Part shown: one piece after another, positions 1 to 10,805 of the stretch | How positions within the stretch are numbered: the stretch's first letter is position 1 | How the letters are laid out: each line of letters starts with the position of its first letter | Assembly: GCA_905178155.1 (NCBI GenBank) | Contig: CAJINV010000010.1 | Span: 2,872,587-2,936,586 of the forward strand | Length of the DNA stretch: 64,000 nt | Origin: Amoebophrya sp. A120 | Lineage: Eukaryota; Sar; Dinophyceae; Syndiniales; Amoebophryaceae | Direction of reading: 5' to 3' | Program-made: the position numbers and the translations under genes | Notes under the pieces: model-generated | The model's input: only the letters and a program-made list of their open reading frames with translations | Databases searched by the model: none | What the model was told of the DNA's origin: nothing

Positions 1-139
1 CACTAGGTTAAAACCAAGCCACAAGAACTTCTCCAGTGTGAAGTGCGCAGTTCTAATTTTACATTCGATTTTCGACTGCGACTTTCGCTACATTCGGAGT
101 TCTTGGTTTCAACGTCTAGTTGTACAACTCTAGCCCTTC

Positions 140-3100
140 TCACAACCCGTCCTCCGAGAACCGCATCTCCCGTGGTTGTTTATTTCTCTGGTTGCTTCGG
201 TTGGAAGACGGGACTGGTTCTCCTCCCTTTGGTATCCTGTGGAAAAGTATCGTATTCGTAGTAATTGCATAAATGCATTCCAAGTTTCTTCCTCAAGGTG
301 AATCAGCATTACAAATTCAATTTGTAATGCTGGGCTAATTTGTAATGCAATTTATACTAGTACGATGCTTTTGCATTGCATATTTGGCGTCAGCCCGCTC
401 GGCGTGTTCATCATCGTCGACGGCATCAACCCGCCTGGCTGATTCGCACCAGCACCACCGTAGATACCACCCGTAGAAGTCCCCCGCTTGTTTTTGTTCT
501 GCCAGATGCAGACGCCAACCAGCAAGAAAACCGCGAAGGAAACCAGGGCGACGAAAAAGTTCCAGAGCGACCTGGTGCTGATGAGCGGGACAGACGGCCA
601 GTGGTTGGAGGAAGAGGTTGTAGATCTTCTCTTGTCGCTACTTGTACTACCGGTAGAAGCGATGTCAATATCGTCCTCCAGTGGCGCGCCGATTTGGTCG
701 TGGAACGGCGACGGCTTTTGCTCCTCTTGGGGTCGTTCTTGATCAGCTGGTGAAGCCCCGACCTCGTCTGGTTGGAGGGACGTGGCGGCCGTCTTCGTCT
801 TCCCGTGTCTTTTCTTTGAGACATTCTTCACGGTCTTCGTCGCACTGCTCTTCGTGTTGGTCACCACCGGAGCATCCGTCGTCGGCAGAGAGTCCTGCGC
901 CAATTCCTTCTCGTGCGGCTTCGGCGTCCAGTCCTTCGGGGCGAATTCCAAACCCCCCTCCGTGGCGAAGTACCAACCCCACGTGATTTCGTCCGGGAGG
1001 CCGAGGTGTCGGGCTTTCGGATGGTCCGCGAAGTTGAAGGGCTTGTCGTTTCCAACAACGGATGGCCCGTTGATCGCCAACACGTTCATGTCCGTGACCA
1101 TCTGACTGGAAACCACCTTGGAATCGCAGCACCCCACGAGATGCTTCATGCCGAACTCGTTCAAGTCCGGGCGGGAGCAGATGGCCTGGCCGTACCCGAT
1201 GTGTTGTTATGAATCGCAAAAGCATCGCGCTAGTAGAAATTGCATATACAAATTTTCTCAGCATGAAAAATTGAATTTGTCATGCTGTTTTACCTTGGAA
1301 AGCAAATTTGTCACGCATGACTGCAATTAGTACGAGTGCGATATTTTTGCAGTGCATAGTTGTTCCTCCCCGTTGATGATTTCCGTTTCCTTTGCCCGGC
1401 GCATCAGCTGCTTCATGTCCTATCATATGTAAAAACGTCCCCACCCGATACTAGTCAAGATGGGAATCTAGCAACACAGATCTCTAAGTTTTGGGCGCTG
1501 CGCATGACAAGTTTCCCGCTGCAGTGTAGTGCTGGTTGGCAAGGGAAGCCGCATGAGAAAGCCGCTTTCTCATCGTGTTTACAGCATTACAAAATCCCAA
1601 ATACGATTGGAAACGCCTGTCATGGGGATGCGCATCGCAAATGTTCCGGTCGTGGCAAATCTGCATGACAACTCTGGGGCGGGGACGTTTTTACTCAGGA
1701 TATGTCCTCGACAGAATTCACGTTCTTCTGCTGCTCCGCGAACACCCGGTAGCGGGGGTAGCGGATGTAGGTCTGCGGGTCGGGGGTTTGGCCGACGGCT
1801 TTTTGGGAAGAATCGAAGAAGGGTTCGTTGAAGCTGGCCCAGAAGGTTTGGTCTTGGAGGGTCGAGGTCATGTCGCGCCACTCCGAGGAGACGGGCGAGG
1901 TTTCCAGCACCATGAAGGTGAACGGAGCGAGGTGGGCTGAGAGGATTGATTTAGAGGATTTGGGTCGTTTGCTTGACAATAAGCATCAGAAATAAAAACT
2001 CGTAACCAGAGACAGAGCAAAAAAAAAAGAAACGTTGTCATGCGCGAACGTACATAAGACCGTAGTTCTGTCATGCACCATTAGCACATCAATTATACCT
2101 GGATCCGGCCGGTTCCGAAACAGTTCGTAGTCCAACAACATCCACTGCGAATTGTAGGCACCCGTCAAGATCGTGTTTTTCGGGTTCGAAAAGTGTCGCA
2201 TCCATTCAAAGCCGTTCTTCGCCAATCTGGTCGCGACCATGATGTGCACGTAATCCGGCACGTGCTTCTTCTCCCGGTTGACGTAAGCCGCCGTGCCCCA
2301 GTCCGGTCCAGACCCCCCGAGCGAGGTTTCCGCAATCCCCAATTGCGTCTCCTTCGTGATCATGAAGTCATCGGTAGAAGAAATGGCCCCCGGGTAGGAG
2401 GAAAAGGAGATCTGCTTCGCCTCGACCTCGCAGAAGGGGAAATCGTACACTTTCCACACACGGTTCATCTCGCTGAAATCTTCCCAGGAGGAATGTCAAA
2501 TGCAAATATGTCTGGGTCTGGAAGATTGCTAGATTTGTCATGCATGTTTTGTAATGGCCCATGATGCCTGTAATGCATGGTCCAGCATCTTCACAGGTTT
2601 TTCGATGGCTTCCTGATGCCTCTTCCGCATGCGAAATGCCTTCGCCGCGTAGCACAAACTGGGCTCCTCCTACTGGTCACGCAATACAGATTTTTTCAGA
2701 ATCCAAAGACAGCATCACAGGTTGCAACCATCCAGACGCAGACACATTTGCAATGCATACGGAATGCCCGAGGTAGATGTCATTGAATCTTCCCTGGTCA
2801 TCCTTGAGCAGTTTCGCGAGCGCGGAACAGCGACCCGGACGGTCTTCTCCCCGGGGGAAAAGCGGGTTTTGCAGTTGGGTGGAGGGCTGAAGTAGAGATT
2901 TGAAAGTACTTTGTATTGCGGACAACTGAAGCAGTAGCAGCAGCACTAGCAAGAATAAGAAACATCGCGCGAATTGCATTGCATGATAGGGGTCGGGTGT
3001 TCATCTGGTGCTTCTACAGCAACATTGCAACATATCACTTTACAAACGACTCTTCAAGAACAACGACCTGTCATGCAAAAGAAACAGTAAATCTAAAAAA

Positions 3101-4435
3101 TTATACCTGTTCGACAAAAGAACTCCCGCTTCTTGCGTACAATGCCTGCAAGTACTCCCCAATCGCACCGTCCGCGTTTAACCGCAGCAAGTCGCCCATC
3201 CGCAATTTCGGCTGTCCCTCCGGTACGACAGCGTTGTACCCGTTCAGAATGCCGTGCAGTTGCATGTGGATCAGGTAGGCCTGGTGGTTGTACCTGATAG
3301 TGATAGTAGTTTTCATGTGCAACTTCTTATATCTTATGTTCAAATTTGAATCAGAATCCTCGCAACTAGCACTCAACTCCCAATGGTGCACGACATCTTC
3401 CGCCCGTGATTCGAGATCGAGATTAGGCAGATAAAAATTTTGCAAAAACGTATCAACAAAAATCCAAAAAAGTACTTGCATTTCGCCTTTGTCTCCTCGT
3501 CCGCGTCTCTCAACGCGTCCACCGAGCAATCGTTTTGCGCCACATACGCGTCCTGCTGGGTCATGACTGCCAGTACCTCCTCACTCTTGTGCAAATCGTC
3601 CAAAATCCCGCTTTCCGCCTCCGTGTTGTACTGAAACTGCGCAATCTGCTCCATCATCAGCGCGCCCTCCAAGTACCCCGCGGCATACGCCTTCGTCATG
3701 TCCAGGGGCTTGGAGCCGACCAAATCGGTTTCGTCGCACTCGTCGGTTTTCACGGTTAAGTGGCTCCACCCGGTTTCCATCGCTTTGGGGTTGAAGCTCG
3801 CTTGTGCGAGAGGTTGGGACCCGGGGACCTTGGTGCTGGAAATCTCGATCGCATTATTGGCGGATTGGTGCGCGTACAGGGTGGTGGGGGTCTGTTTTGA
3901 AACGTGTTTGATGTTGGCTTAGGCTTTTTCTTTTTGTCATGCAAGTGCTTCACAATAACTTGCGTCAAGCTCCATAGTATCTGTAACTGTATCCACTGTG
4001 CGAAAAAAAGAGGAAAAATTGAACCGAAATCTTCATCTGTATCAACAGTACCGTGATTTGCGCTGGTCTTGTCCAGGTTGACGTGACTGCTGGAAAGGAT
4101 GATGCTGCAGAAGTTCCCGCCCCGGTGATTGCCTCGAGGGCGAGGAAAACTAAGGTTGCGAAGGTTGTTATCAAATGCAAATATGTCTGGGCCTGGAATA
4201 AACTTGTGATGCTAAAATGTGCATGATGGAAACACTTCCGAATGTAGCCCAGCATGACAACTTTTCGGAGCGCTTTCTCATAGGCAGTCCGCATGAGAAA
4301 CTACGTTTTTTCGTGACAAAAATGCGTACGGCTTTTGTCGGTTATGCAATACAGATTTTCCAGGAATGTAAAGCTAGCATTACAAGTTCCAACTTTCCAG
4401 ACCCAGACATTTTTGCAATCCATAGTTGTTTTCAT
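140..4435 (-). CDS. Phospholipase B-like (PLBD/laminin-type) protein with C-terminal membrane anchor
   Basis: Ten exons join to 813 residues: 4425-4435, 4052-4168, 3476-3891, 3107-3293, 2760-2886, 2099-2493, 1703-1936, 1359-1420, 383-1207, 140-232. Five joins cross introner elements, removing one 5-bp repeat each; four are GT-AG introns. The ATG at 4435 opens a signal peptide (MKTTFATLVFLALEAITG). Family landmarks follow in order: TGWSHLTVKT, AYAAGYLEGALMMEQI, RCSALAKLL (around the Cys that is the nucleophile in this N-terminal-nucleophile hydrolase family), SFSSYPGAISSTDDF, GAYNSQWMLLDY, TFWASFNEP and ICSRPDLN. Known members are secreted or lysosomal amidase/phospholipase-like enzymes that mature by self-cleavage. 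Unusual for the family is an added tail: a Ser/Lys-rich linker, one membrane segment (SLWNFFVALVSFAVFLLVGV) and a short basic end. The family call is firm; the substrate is unknown. Confidence 0.87.
233..382. mobile_element. Introner element, family B
   Basis: 150 bp, start TATCCTGTGGAAAAGTATCG, end CTTTTGCATTGCATA, exact 5-bp flank TTTGG. Interrupts the last exons of the phospholipase B-like gene; removal restores TPKGGEPV before the stop. Confidence 0.93.
1208..1358. mobile_element. Introner element, family B
   Basis: 151 bp, TATGAATCGC to AGTGCATA, exact flank GTTGT. Removal joins the exon ahead of the ICSRPDLN block of the phospholipase B-like gene. Confidence 0.94.
1421..1702. mobile_element. 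Introner element, family D
   Basis: 282 bp, terminal inverted repeats around TAAAAACGTCCCC and GGGGACGTTTTTA, exact flank TGTCC. A second copy of this family lies at 22273-22551 in the helicase gene. Confidence 0.94.
2494..2759 (+). mobile_element. Introner element, family A
   Basis: 266 bp, start TGTCAAATGCAAATATG (the usual TATC has become TGTC), end GCAATGCATA, flanks AGGAA and CGGAA (4 of 5). Strand sign marks internal orientation relative to the copy at 23629. Removal joins YLGH to SGEDFSEMNR. Confidence 0.9.
4169..4424 (+). mobile_element. Introner element, family A, inside the signal peptide
   Basis: 256 bp, TATCAAATGC to GCAATCCATA, exact flank GTTGT. It sits only 11 nt after the start codon, so correct removal is needed to make the signal peptide of the phospholipase B-like protein. 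Confidence 0.94.
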
Positions 4436-5898
4436 GGTTTGATTGTTTTTTTTTTTTGAAGATGGAGGTAATGGTGAATTTTTTGATGCGAAAATGTATG
4501 GTTTTACATTTACAGAACAGTGCTTCTGAAGAGCTCTATTAAATTGGAAAGCTCAGCTCGTAGAAGCTCAAAAATGAAAGCACAAGAAGTACAAGTAGTA
4601 CAGTGGAGTTCCTTCAGAAGACGACAAAAATGGTTTTTGGGGAAACAATTTTTGACAGGGGGGTGTCGCTTCAGGTCGCTGCTTTGTGGTAGAAGAAGAA
4701 GAGATAGTCATGTAGTGCGTGGTCGTAGCTATACATTTTCGATTTGTTGCATACTTACATACCGGCTCATTAAATTGCTTATGCTTGTTTCACATATCGA
4801 GCTTATCGACAAATAGTTTCAGCGAAATTTCTTCTGACTCCAGTTTGATAGTCATCTCTGTCTACTCGCTGACCGCAACTCGTTTGACGTCGTGATGTCG
4901 AGTCTAGTGCTTCTTCGTACGATTTCCGAAGTCCTCTGGTCTCGACCGACACGAGCGAGGTTGATTTGAATTTGTACGACGAGACAGGGTGGACGACGCC
5001 GAGCGTTTATTGTCTAGTCGAGGACGTTCTACTACCGAGATGGAGCTTGAAGGCGAACGAAAAATGAAACACCGACTGATGGTGACTGTTATTGCCGGCG
5101 CACGATGAATAAGTTGTAGCCGTGGTATATGCATAAATCTACTATGTGCGGCGCTTTTTATTTTGTTCCTAGGAGCGACCGATTGTTCTTGATTTGAAGC
5201 ATGGACCGATGAAAGATAAGTAGTAGAAGACACGCCAGGTTTGCTGCAACTACTGATGGCAAGAACGATATTAGCAACGATAAAAGGAAAATCGAAAGAG
5301 CTGCGCGAAAAAAGCACCCAATCACCCGCACAAGGTGACCGTGATGCCCTACTTGTTCCTGTATCAAAGAAGCGATACTCAAGCACTACATAAACGCTCT
5401 TCAGTACTTTGTAAGCAAGAAAACCAACTACACCTGCCGAACAATCAATTCATCATTTACAACTGCTCTGGGACGCGACGTCCAGCAACAGACGCGGCCC
5501 CCTTGACCGGGGAAAGGCTGGAATTTTTTGCCGATTCGGGCGAAAAAAGACGGGCGTCCGCCCTGATCAAAGCGCGCAAAGTCAAAAATGTCTCAGCTTC
5601 CTTCGAAAAACCTACGTCTCCTGGTTTTATAGGAGCTTGGCGCTGAAGATTTACCTTTACGACCATTCTCAAATCTGTAAAATGCAAACTTAGTTGGTCT
5701 TTTTTGGAAGAGAAAACTTAGATGCAACGCGATCCCTGGTATGGTCATGACAGTGAAAAACAAAAACCAGTACACAGACAGTGAAAAGCAAAAAACTGAA
5801 ACAACACATAGACACCATCTGGAACGAAAGAAGAAGTGTGTTCGTGTTTTGCAAAAATTGCTAGTTACTTACAGTGCCTCCTATGGCTTTGCCATTTC
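4436..5898. other. Intergenic stretch upstream of the phospholipase B-like gene
   Basis: About 1.46 kb without an assignable gene. A T-run at 4448-4459 lies just upstream of the gene start. A GC-richer patch at 5457-5664 has a short minus-strand reading frame (from ATG at 5664, MVVKVNLQRQ) that could be an exon, but it has no recognisable product. No introner element was seen here. Confidence 0.5.
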
Positions 5899-6732
5899 TT
5901 AGTTAGTTATCCACTTCTGTACGACCAGGGGCTCCGTTCCTGGAGGAAGGTCCTCGCTTCCATACAAAAAGTCGAGGGCCAATTGTTCCCCCAACATTAC
6001 CCAATCCCTGTCGGTGGACAGCATCAATTGCTTGCTTTGGTTATACTTGAAAAACGTTTCCAAGCGGCCCTGCAGCCAAACGAGTAGACTCTTCTGCGCT
6101 CTCTGTCGGACATTTGGCGCTTTCCCGGGTTTGGTCCGTGCGTCCAGGACATCTAGGTGCTTTTCGATCCGGCGACACTGTTCTTCAAGCAGATTCTGGA
6201 TGTCCGCCTGCCAGGATCTCCCACGCTTCTGCCCACCAACACGAATCGCGTTCATGTCGTTCTTCAGCCCGCGCAGAAGCTGCAAGCCCAATACATTACG
6301 CGCTGCGACGGCCTTCAGCTTCCCATTAACAAAAACAGAGATGCGCTCAACCTCTTCCGCCTTTTCTTCTTTCAGCAGTCTCTCTTCTGTGACAAGTTGC
6401 AACTCTTGCCGAAGCTTCGCCAACTTCGCCAGACTTCTCTGCACCTCCGGGCCCGCCCTCGACTTGCAGCAGGGCAACGCCCCCAACAAACCGGCCCGGC
6501 ACGGCTGCTGGCACTTCGCATCTTCCTCCGCCGCCTCAGCCATTAACATCCTCTCTTTTGCGAATACGTCATACAGCTCCCTGCGAGCGGCACGAGCGAC
6601 ACTATTTCTTCGCCAGATCAAAATCAGTTCTGCGGGATGGACATCAGTAGATTCAAGTCCGGCCAACTCAGAAGAGTCCTTCCGAAAAATATCCACCTTT
6701 TTGGCTATCTTTTCAAATTTTGGCGAGTTCAT
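5899..6732 (-). CDS. Hypothetical coiled-coil protein
   Basis: Single-exon ORF of 277 residues from ATG at 6732; not recognised. No signal peptide. Residues roughly 60-215 are Ala/Leu/Glu/Lys/Arg-rich and look helical or coiled-coil, interrupted by a Cys cluster (CQQPCRAGLLGALPCC) near residue 93. The C-terminal part (LLVWLQGRLETFFKYNQ onward) has more aromatic residues and may fold. The gene carries no introner element, unlike the phospholipase B-like gene upstream of it or the large membrane-protein gene beyond 10.8 kb. Codon pattern and length support it as a real gene; the role is unknown. Confidence 0.65.
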   Translation of the reverse strand: MNSPKFEKIAKKVDIFRKDSSELAGLESTDVHPAELILIWRRNSVARAARRELYDVFAKERMLMAEAAEEDAKCQQPCRAGLLGALPCCKSRAGPEVQRSLAKLAKLRQELQLVTEERLLKEEKAEEVERISVFVNGKLKAVAARNVLGLQLLRGLKNDMNAIRVGGQKRGRSWQADIQNLLEEQCRRIEKHLDVLDARTKPGKAPNVRQRAQKSLLVWLQGRLETFFKYNQSKQLMLSTDRDWVMLGEQLALDFLYGSEDLPPGTEPLVVQKWITN

Positions 6733-7494
6733 TTCCCGGCGCCCTCTTCGATTATCGGGTAGCGCCTCTCCGGTGGCGGCTGCGCTTACGCCTGTGCAAG
6801 CGCGCTAAGCCAGGCTGTTCCATTTCTGCCCCGAGCCCGGGGTAGAAACGCAAGCCAAGCGCCCCATTGTAAGAAAAAAACCAAGAACCAAGCGCACCCC
6901 CCAACCCTATGCATGAGGCCATGGACCCTGGGTGCGCCCCTGCTTGCACAGGTAATGGAAGGCTTATCAAAATCCATCACACAACGGAGAGCAGAGTAAG
7001 ATAACAAGAGCAACCTCTTTGGACTGACACCTCAGCAAACAGGTAGTCAAAACTTGAAAAGATGTTTCCTTTTGCGTTGTTGCGGTTGTGGTCGAAATTT
7101 GAAATCGACATCTTTTCAAAGTTTGAAGAGCTGTGGGCGCCCACTTATCAAAATTTGAAAAGATGCCGAAAGAGCATCAGTCTTTTCAAACTTTGATAGC
7201 TTCCAAACCTGAAAAGATGAGCCCTGTGTGTGGCTGCATCTTTTCAACTTATTTCTCGGACGATTGGCGATTGCTTGCATTCTCCAGTGCCTGTTCTTCC
7301 TTCACCTTCTGCATTTTGTGGAGATGTGCCTCGCAACACATACAGCGCCCCGCCAAGAGCCCGCAAAACCAAAAACGCGCCCCGGAAATAGATGCGCCAA
7401 GCAGTCTTGCAAGTTAGGATCTGCGGGCGGGCTGGTCGGGCCCGCGCTGCGAAAGGTTGCCAAATTTCGACAAGATGCTGAAGAAGGCATCTCT
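6733..7494. repeat. Intergenic stretch with repeated TTGAAAAGATG in both orientations
   Basis: TTGAAAAGATG or its complement CATCTTTTCAA, allowing one or two changes, occurs at about 7054, 7109, 7155, 7175, 7209, 7237, 7466 and 7488, with a further copy at 7630 inside the neighbouring gene. Adjacent opposite copies form hairpins, the clearest at 7146-7198, which runs from TATCAAAATTTGAAAAGATG to its near complement. No flanking duplication was found, so this is not called an introner element. Confidence 0.7.
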
Positions 7495-9708
7495 TCAAAT
7501 TTTAACAGCTGCTGCCAGGCAGGAGTTGTTTTCTTGTTCGGCCGCGGACGCGACTTCGGTTTTGGGGTTTTGCGATGGGCTGTATGTATGCAAATGCAAC
7601 GAAATGGCGGCAGACCGATAGGGGGAATTTTGAAAAGATGGGCGTAGAGATGGATTTTTTAGGGCATAGGCATCGGAATCAGGCTCCCCCACGTCAGCAA
7701 GATCCTTTTCGTCGCCATCCTTGCCGAGTGGCTCTCCCCTCGCAGCTCGCTGAGAATACGCCTCGAAAAGCGTTTCTTCATATTGCGCTTGGTCTTTTTT
7801 CCACTCCTTTTCCCAGCGGTCCCTAATCAAGCTCATGACGCGATTGAGGTCGTAGGACCTAAGATGCTCTATCGAGAATTTCACCAAATCCTCTGCCGCA
7901 TCCACACCCGCCAAGAGCGCCATCTGGTGCACGCGCCAGTCGTGAAGCTGACTCTCCGGCGAGGCTTTATGCTGCAGCATTTCTTCCAGTTGTTTCGCTG
8001 AGGCCGTTTCAGTGCTCGCGATGAAGTTGCGCAACACTGTAGCCGCTCTTTCCCCACTTCGGCCACTAACACCAAGTTGCAGAAGGGGGGTGAGATATGT
8101 GAACACATACCGACTCGCTTGGGGCGAACCACACTTCGTCGCGATGCTTTCGAGCTCGTCTGGGGCCGCCGGCGCTCCCGTTCTTGAAAGGGCACTTGAG
8201 GATCTCTCGGTCATCTTCCCGTCATCTGCTCTTAAACTTTCGGGCTCAAACTGGCACAGCGCCACCAGGTACGGCCGCAACTCCTCGAAGCGCTGGCTCG
8301 ACGGAGGTTGTGCCGCTGCTTGTTGATGACCCGGCGCAGATGAACCTTTGTGCCGCTTCATCTGTAGTTCCGCCCGCCGCATCGCCGCGGCCCTCGCCAT
8401 GTCCATCGGAGTGGCTAATAACATCCCGAAAGCACTTGCACTGCCGACTGGATTCACAATGTCGTCCCCCAGCTGCTCAAGCCTCTCGGCCTGGTTTCGT
8501 TTCCTCTCCTTTTCGAACAGTTTTTCCAGCAATTCGTCCGTTTCGCCCGCTTCTCTGGCCAGAAGCGCAGCTTGAGCCCACACCTGCGCGCCACCTCTCT
8601 TAGCTGCTTGCGTCTTCTTGCGTCTAGCGAGAACACCACGACCCGACGAAGCACGACGCCCCTGCCGTTGGTTAGCCGAGTCGCTCATCGACCCGCCCGT
8701 CGAGTAGGAAGATGCTGGTGACCCAACATCGCTCTCACTCTGGCCGTTATCTTCGCCCGCACCCGCGGTCAGCAGGTCGAATCGGCTCGACTGCTGGTTG
8801 TGGCCCCCGCTACTGCCGCTGCCAGCTATGCTCGCCTGACGCTGCGCCGCTTGCTGCTTCTGCTTAACATACGGGCGAATTTGTTCGCGGAAGAGGTCCC
8901 TCGCCTGCTTGACACGCGACAACGTCTTTTCTATCATCGGCATGAGAGGTTCCTCTCCTGCTTCCGTGACGCCGACGTCCTCGCTTCCGCAGAAAACTTT
9001 CTCTGCTTCGCTGTGCCCTCTGTACTGCTTCTTTGCTTCTTCGCTTGCTGCTCGGAGGTGGCCGTACAGAGTCTCGGTGCACTTGCGATTCCAAAAATTT
9101 TGTCGCGCCCGTAAGCAGCGGCTACCCGCGAAGAAAGCCTGAATAATGGACTGGCCCTTGGGGAACCCAAAGGCCGGCCAGAAAAGCGTCTCCATCCTCA
9201 AATCGGTCTCTGCGGTGATGGGACCTCCGCGATCCAATTGCTCAATAAGCCGTTGCACAACATTATGTTCGTCGTGCAAGTTGCTCCGGATCTTCCCCGC
9301 AAGCAGTCCCAGAACATCCTTCTGCTGTTTCAAGCTGTAGCGCTCGTTTCCCGTGGTCTTCGAGCGCGTTCCCGCAGGTTCCTCGGAAAAAGGGATTTCT
9401 CGGGCAGCAGGAACCGTATTCATCATCTTTCGCAGCGCCCCGTCCCAACTTTCGCTCCCATTGTGACACTCAATTTGGACCAGTGCCGCGTCGTGGTAGC
9501 ACCTAACTTTTTTCTGTAACACCTCTTTCAGATTCTGTATCTCTTCTTTCGTCAATACCGCTTTTTGTGCATTCAGATTCACTTTTTTCTCGCCGCCGCC
9601 CCGGCCCTTTCGACCTCCTCGTGCAGCTTCACCAACACCAGAAAAGAAAACACTCTGCGCAAGAACAAATGTCAGACGAAACGCGGATGCATTCGTCATG
9701 CTCGCCAT
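7495..9708 (-). CDS. Secreted or membrane-targeted hypothetical protein, 737 residues
   Basis: Single-exon ORF from ATG at 9708; not recognised. The N-terminus (LTFVLAQSVFFSGVGEA) reads as a signal peptide with a cleavage site after GEA. The next stretch is basic (RGGRKGRGGGEKKVNLNAQK). The body is mixed alpha-helical with charged segments, including KKKVRCYH-like and FREQIRPYVKQKQQAAQRQ regions. A Ser/Gly-rich linker follows near residues 310-360 and an Arg/Lys-rich patch after it (RQGRRASSGRGVLARRKK). No catalytic motif was seen. It has no introns at all over 2.2 kb, in contrast to most genes in the window. Its 3' end runs into the TTGAAAAGATG repeat cluster, one copy of which is translated. 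Confidence 0.75.
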   Translation of the reverse strand: MASMTNASAFRLTFVLAQSVFFSGVGEAARGGRKGRGGGEKKVNLNAQKAVLTKEEIQNLKEVLQKKVRCYHDAALVQIECHNGSESWDGALRKMMNTVPAAREIPFSEEPAGTRSKTTGNERYSLKQQKDVLGLLAGKIRSNLHDEHNVVQRLIEQLDRGGPITAETDLRMETLFWPAFGFPKGQSIIQAFFAGSRCLRARQNFWNRKCTETLYGHLRAASEEAKKQYRGHSEAEKVFCGSEDVGVTEAGEEPLMPMIEKTLSRVKQARDLFREQIRPYVKQKQQAAQRQASIAGSGSSGGHNQQSSRFDLLTAGAGEDNGQSESDVGSPASSYSTGGSMSDSANQRQGRRASSGRGVLARRKKTQAAKRGGAQVWAQAALLAREAGETDELLEKLFEKERKRNQAERLEQLGDDIVNPVGSASAFGMLLATPMDMARAAAMRRAELQMKRHKGSSAPGHQQAAAQPPSSQRFEELRPYLVALCQFEPESLRADDGKMTERSSSALSRTGAPAAPDELESIATKCGSPQASRYVFTYLTPLLQLGVSGRSGERAATVLRNFIASTETASAKQLEEMLQHKASPESQLHDWRVHQMALLAGVDAAEDLVKFSIEHLRSYDLNRVMSLIRDRWEKEWKKDQAQYEETLFEAYSQRAARGEPLGKDGDEKDLADVGEPDSDAYALKNPSLRPSFQNSPYRSAAISLHLHTYSPSQNPKTEVASAAEQENNSCLAAAVKI

Positions 9709-10805
9709 GATTTCAACACTTTATAAATATGTTAGTGATTTTGAAGTAGTTGGATATCTTCGCATATAAAGCACTTGGACCAGTAGTTGTTGTACTGTCA
9801 AATTTTAAGACGTACAAAATAAATTGTTCAGTTGTTGATGGCTTCAGACGAAGATATACACCTGGTGCTTCAAACTTTTTTCAAAATTCCAAGTGCTTCG
9901 CGAAATAAAGAAAATTCGAAATAGTACCACCTTGGTATTTTCGGTTTTGAAAATGGAATCCCCGAAATAAGGAGGCCTCTAAATCTAAAGAAGTAATGAT
10001 GAAAGCTCTTCACAAAAAGTTCAGGTGGACAGCATAGGGACCAGCGCTGCAATAATTATTCCGCTGAACAAATAAAAATGTCTTCATATCAAGTTCTTGC
10101 TTCCTGCTTCTTCTTCATGAGATCGTCGATAGCAGTGGTACATAAATGCTATTTTTTACCGATTGTTTATTTTCCCGATACAATATACCGAGATGGGCAA
10201 GTGCTGTTCAACTCCCTTAATAAATCATTTATTAAGGGAGTAATAACAAACTGTAGACCAAACCGATACAACAACCTCAATGACAAAACCAACAGACACT
10301 CGCCTGCGGCCATGAAGAGCAGGAGTGCGCCAAAAACCGATCATGATCTTTGTTGTACGAAATATAATTATTCCTCTGTGGAATCAATTGAAAAGTAAGT
10401 ACTATGCTAGAAGAACAAAAATCCACATGCACATCCAGATGGTTTTTTCATCAGAAAGGAGCGACGTTGTGTAGTTCGTAGCTCTCGTAGTTTTCTTGGA
10501 AATAATGTCGTACTTCGCTGGAGCCTGTTTCATCCCGGTTGTAGTGTTGCTCCTCACTTTTCCTCCTCTTCGTCTTCAATCCCCAGCGACTGATTGGTCT
10601 CCTTGCGATTCCTCCCTTATGCGAGGAGAGATTCAGCTCACCGGCGCACACTATGTAGTTGTTATGCAAGACACAGAACTACAACAAGCGGAAGTACAAG
10701 CATCCATACTTTTATTTCATGCAATGGAATAAAATAACGCATGGAAAACTCATCAAATACTCAAAGTTTCGGTACATAATCGCGGTGAGTTGTTGAATCT
10801 CATTC
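9709..10805. other. Intergenic stretch
   Basis: About 1.1 kb of AT-rich sequence between the secreted-protein gene and the 3' end of the large membrane-protein gene. Apart from the hairpin at 10212-10240 nothing is recognisable. No introner element was seen. Confidence 0.55.
10212..10240. repeat. Perfect hairpin, 13-bp stem
   Basis: CTCCCTTAATAAA and its exact complement are separated by TCA. It is in non-coding sequence downstream of the large membrane-protein gene; its role is unknown. Confidence 0.85.

Noticed and set aside
4904-5386. Minus-strand ORF of 160 codons in the intergenic stretch
   Set aside because: Composition is Ser/Arg-rich without domain features and the region resembles other non-coding spacers.
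7146-7198. Short TATC...GATA inverted repeat as a mini introner element
   Set aside because: The ends fit, but the flanking 5-mers (CCACT and GCTTC) do not match and it is not in coding sequence.
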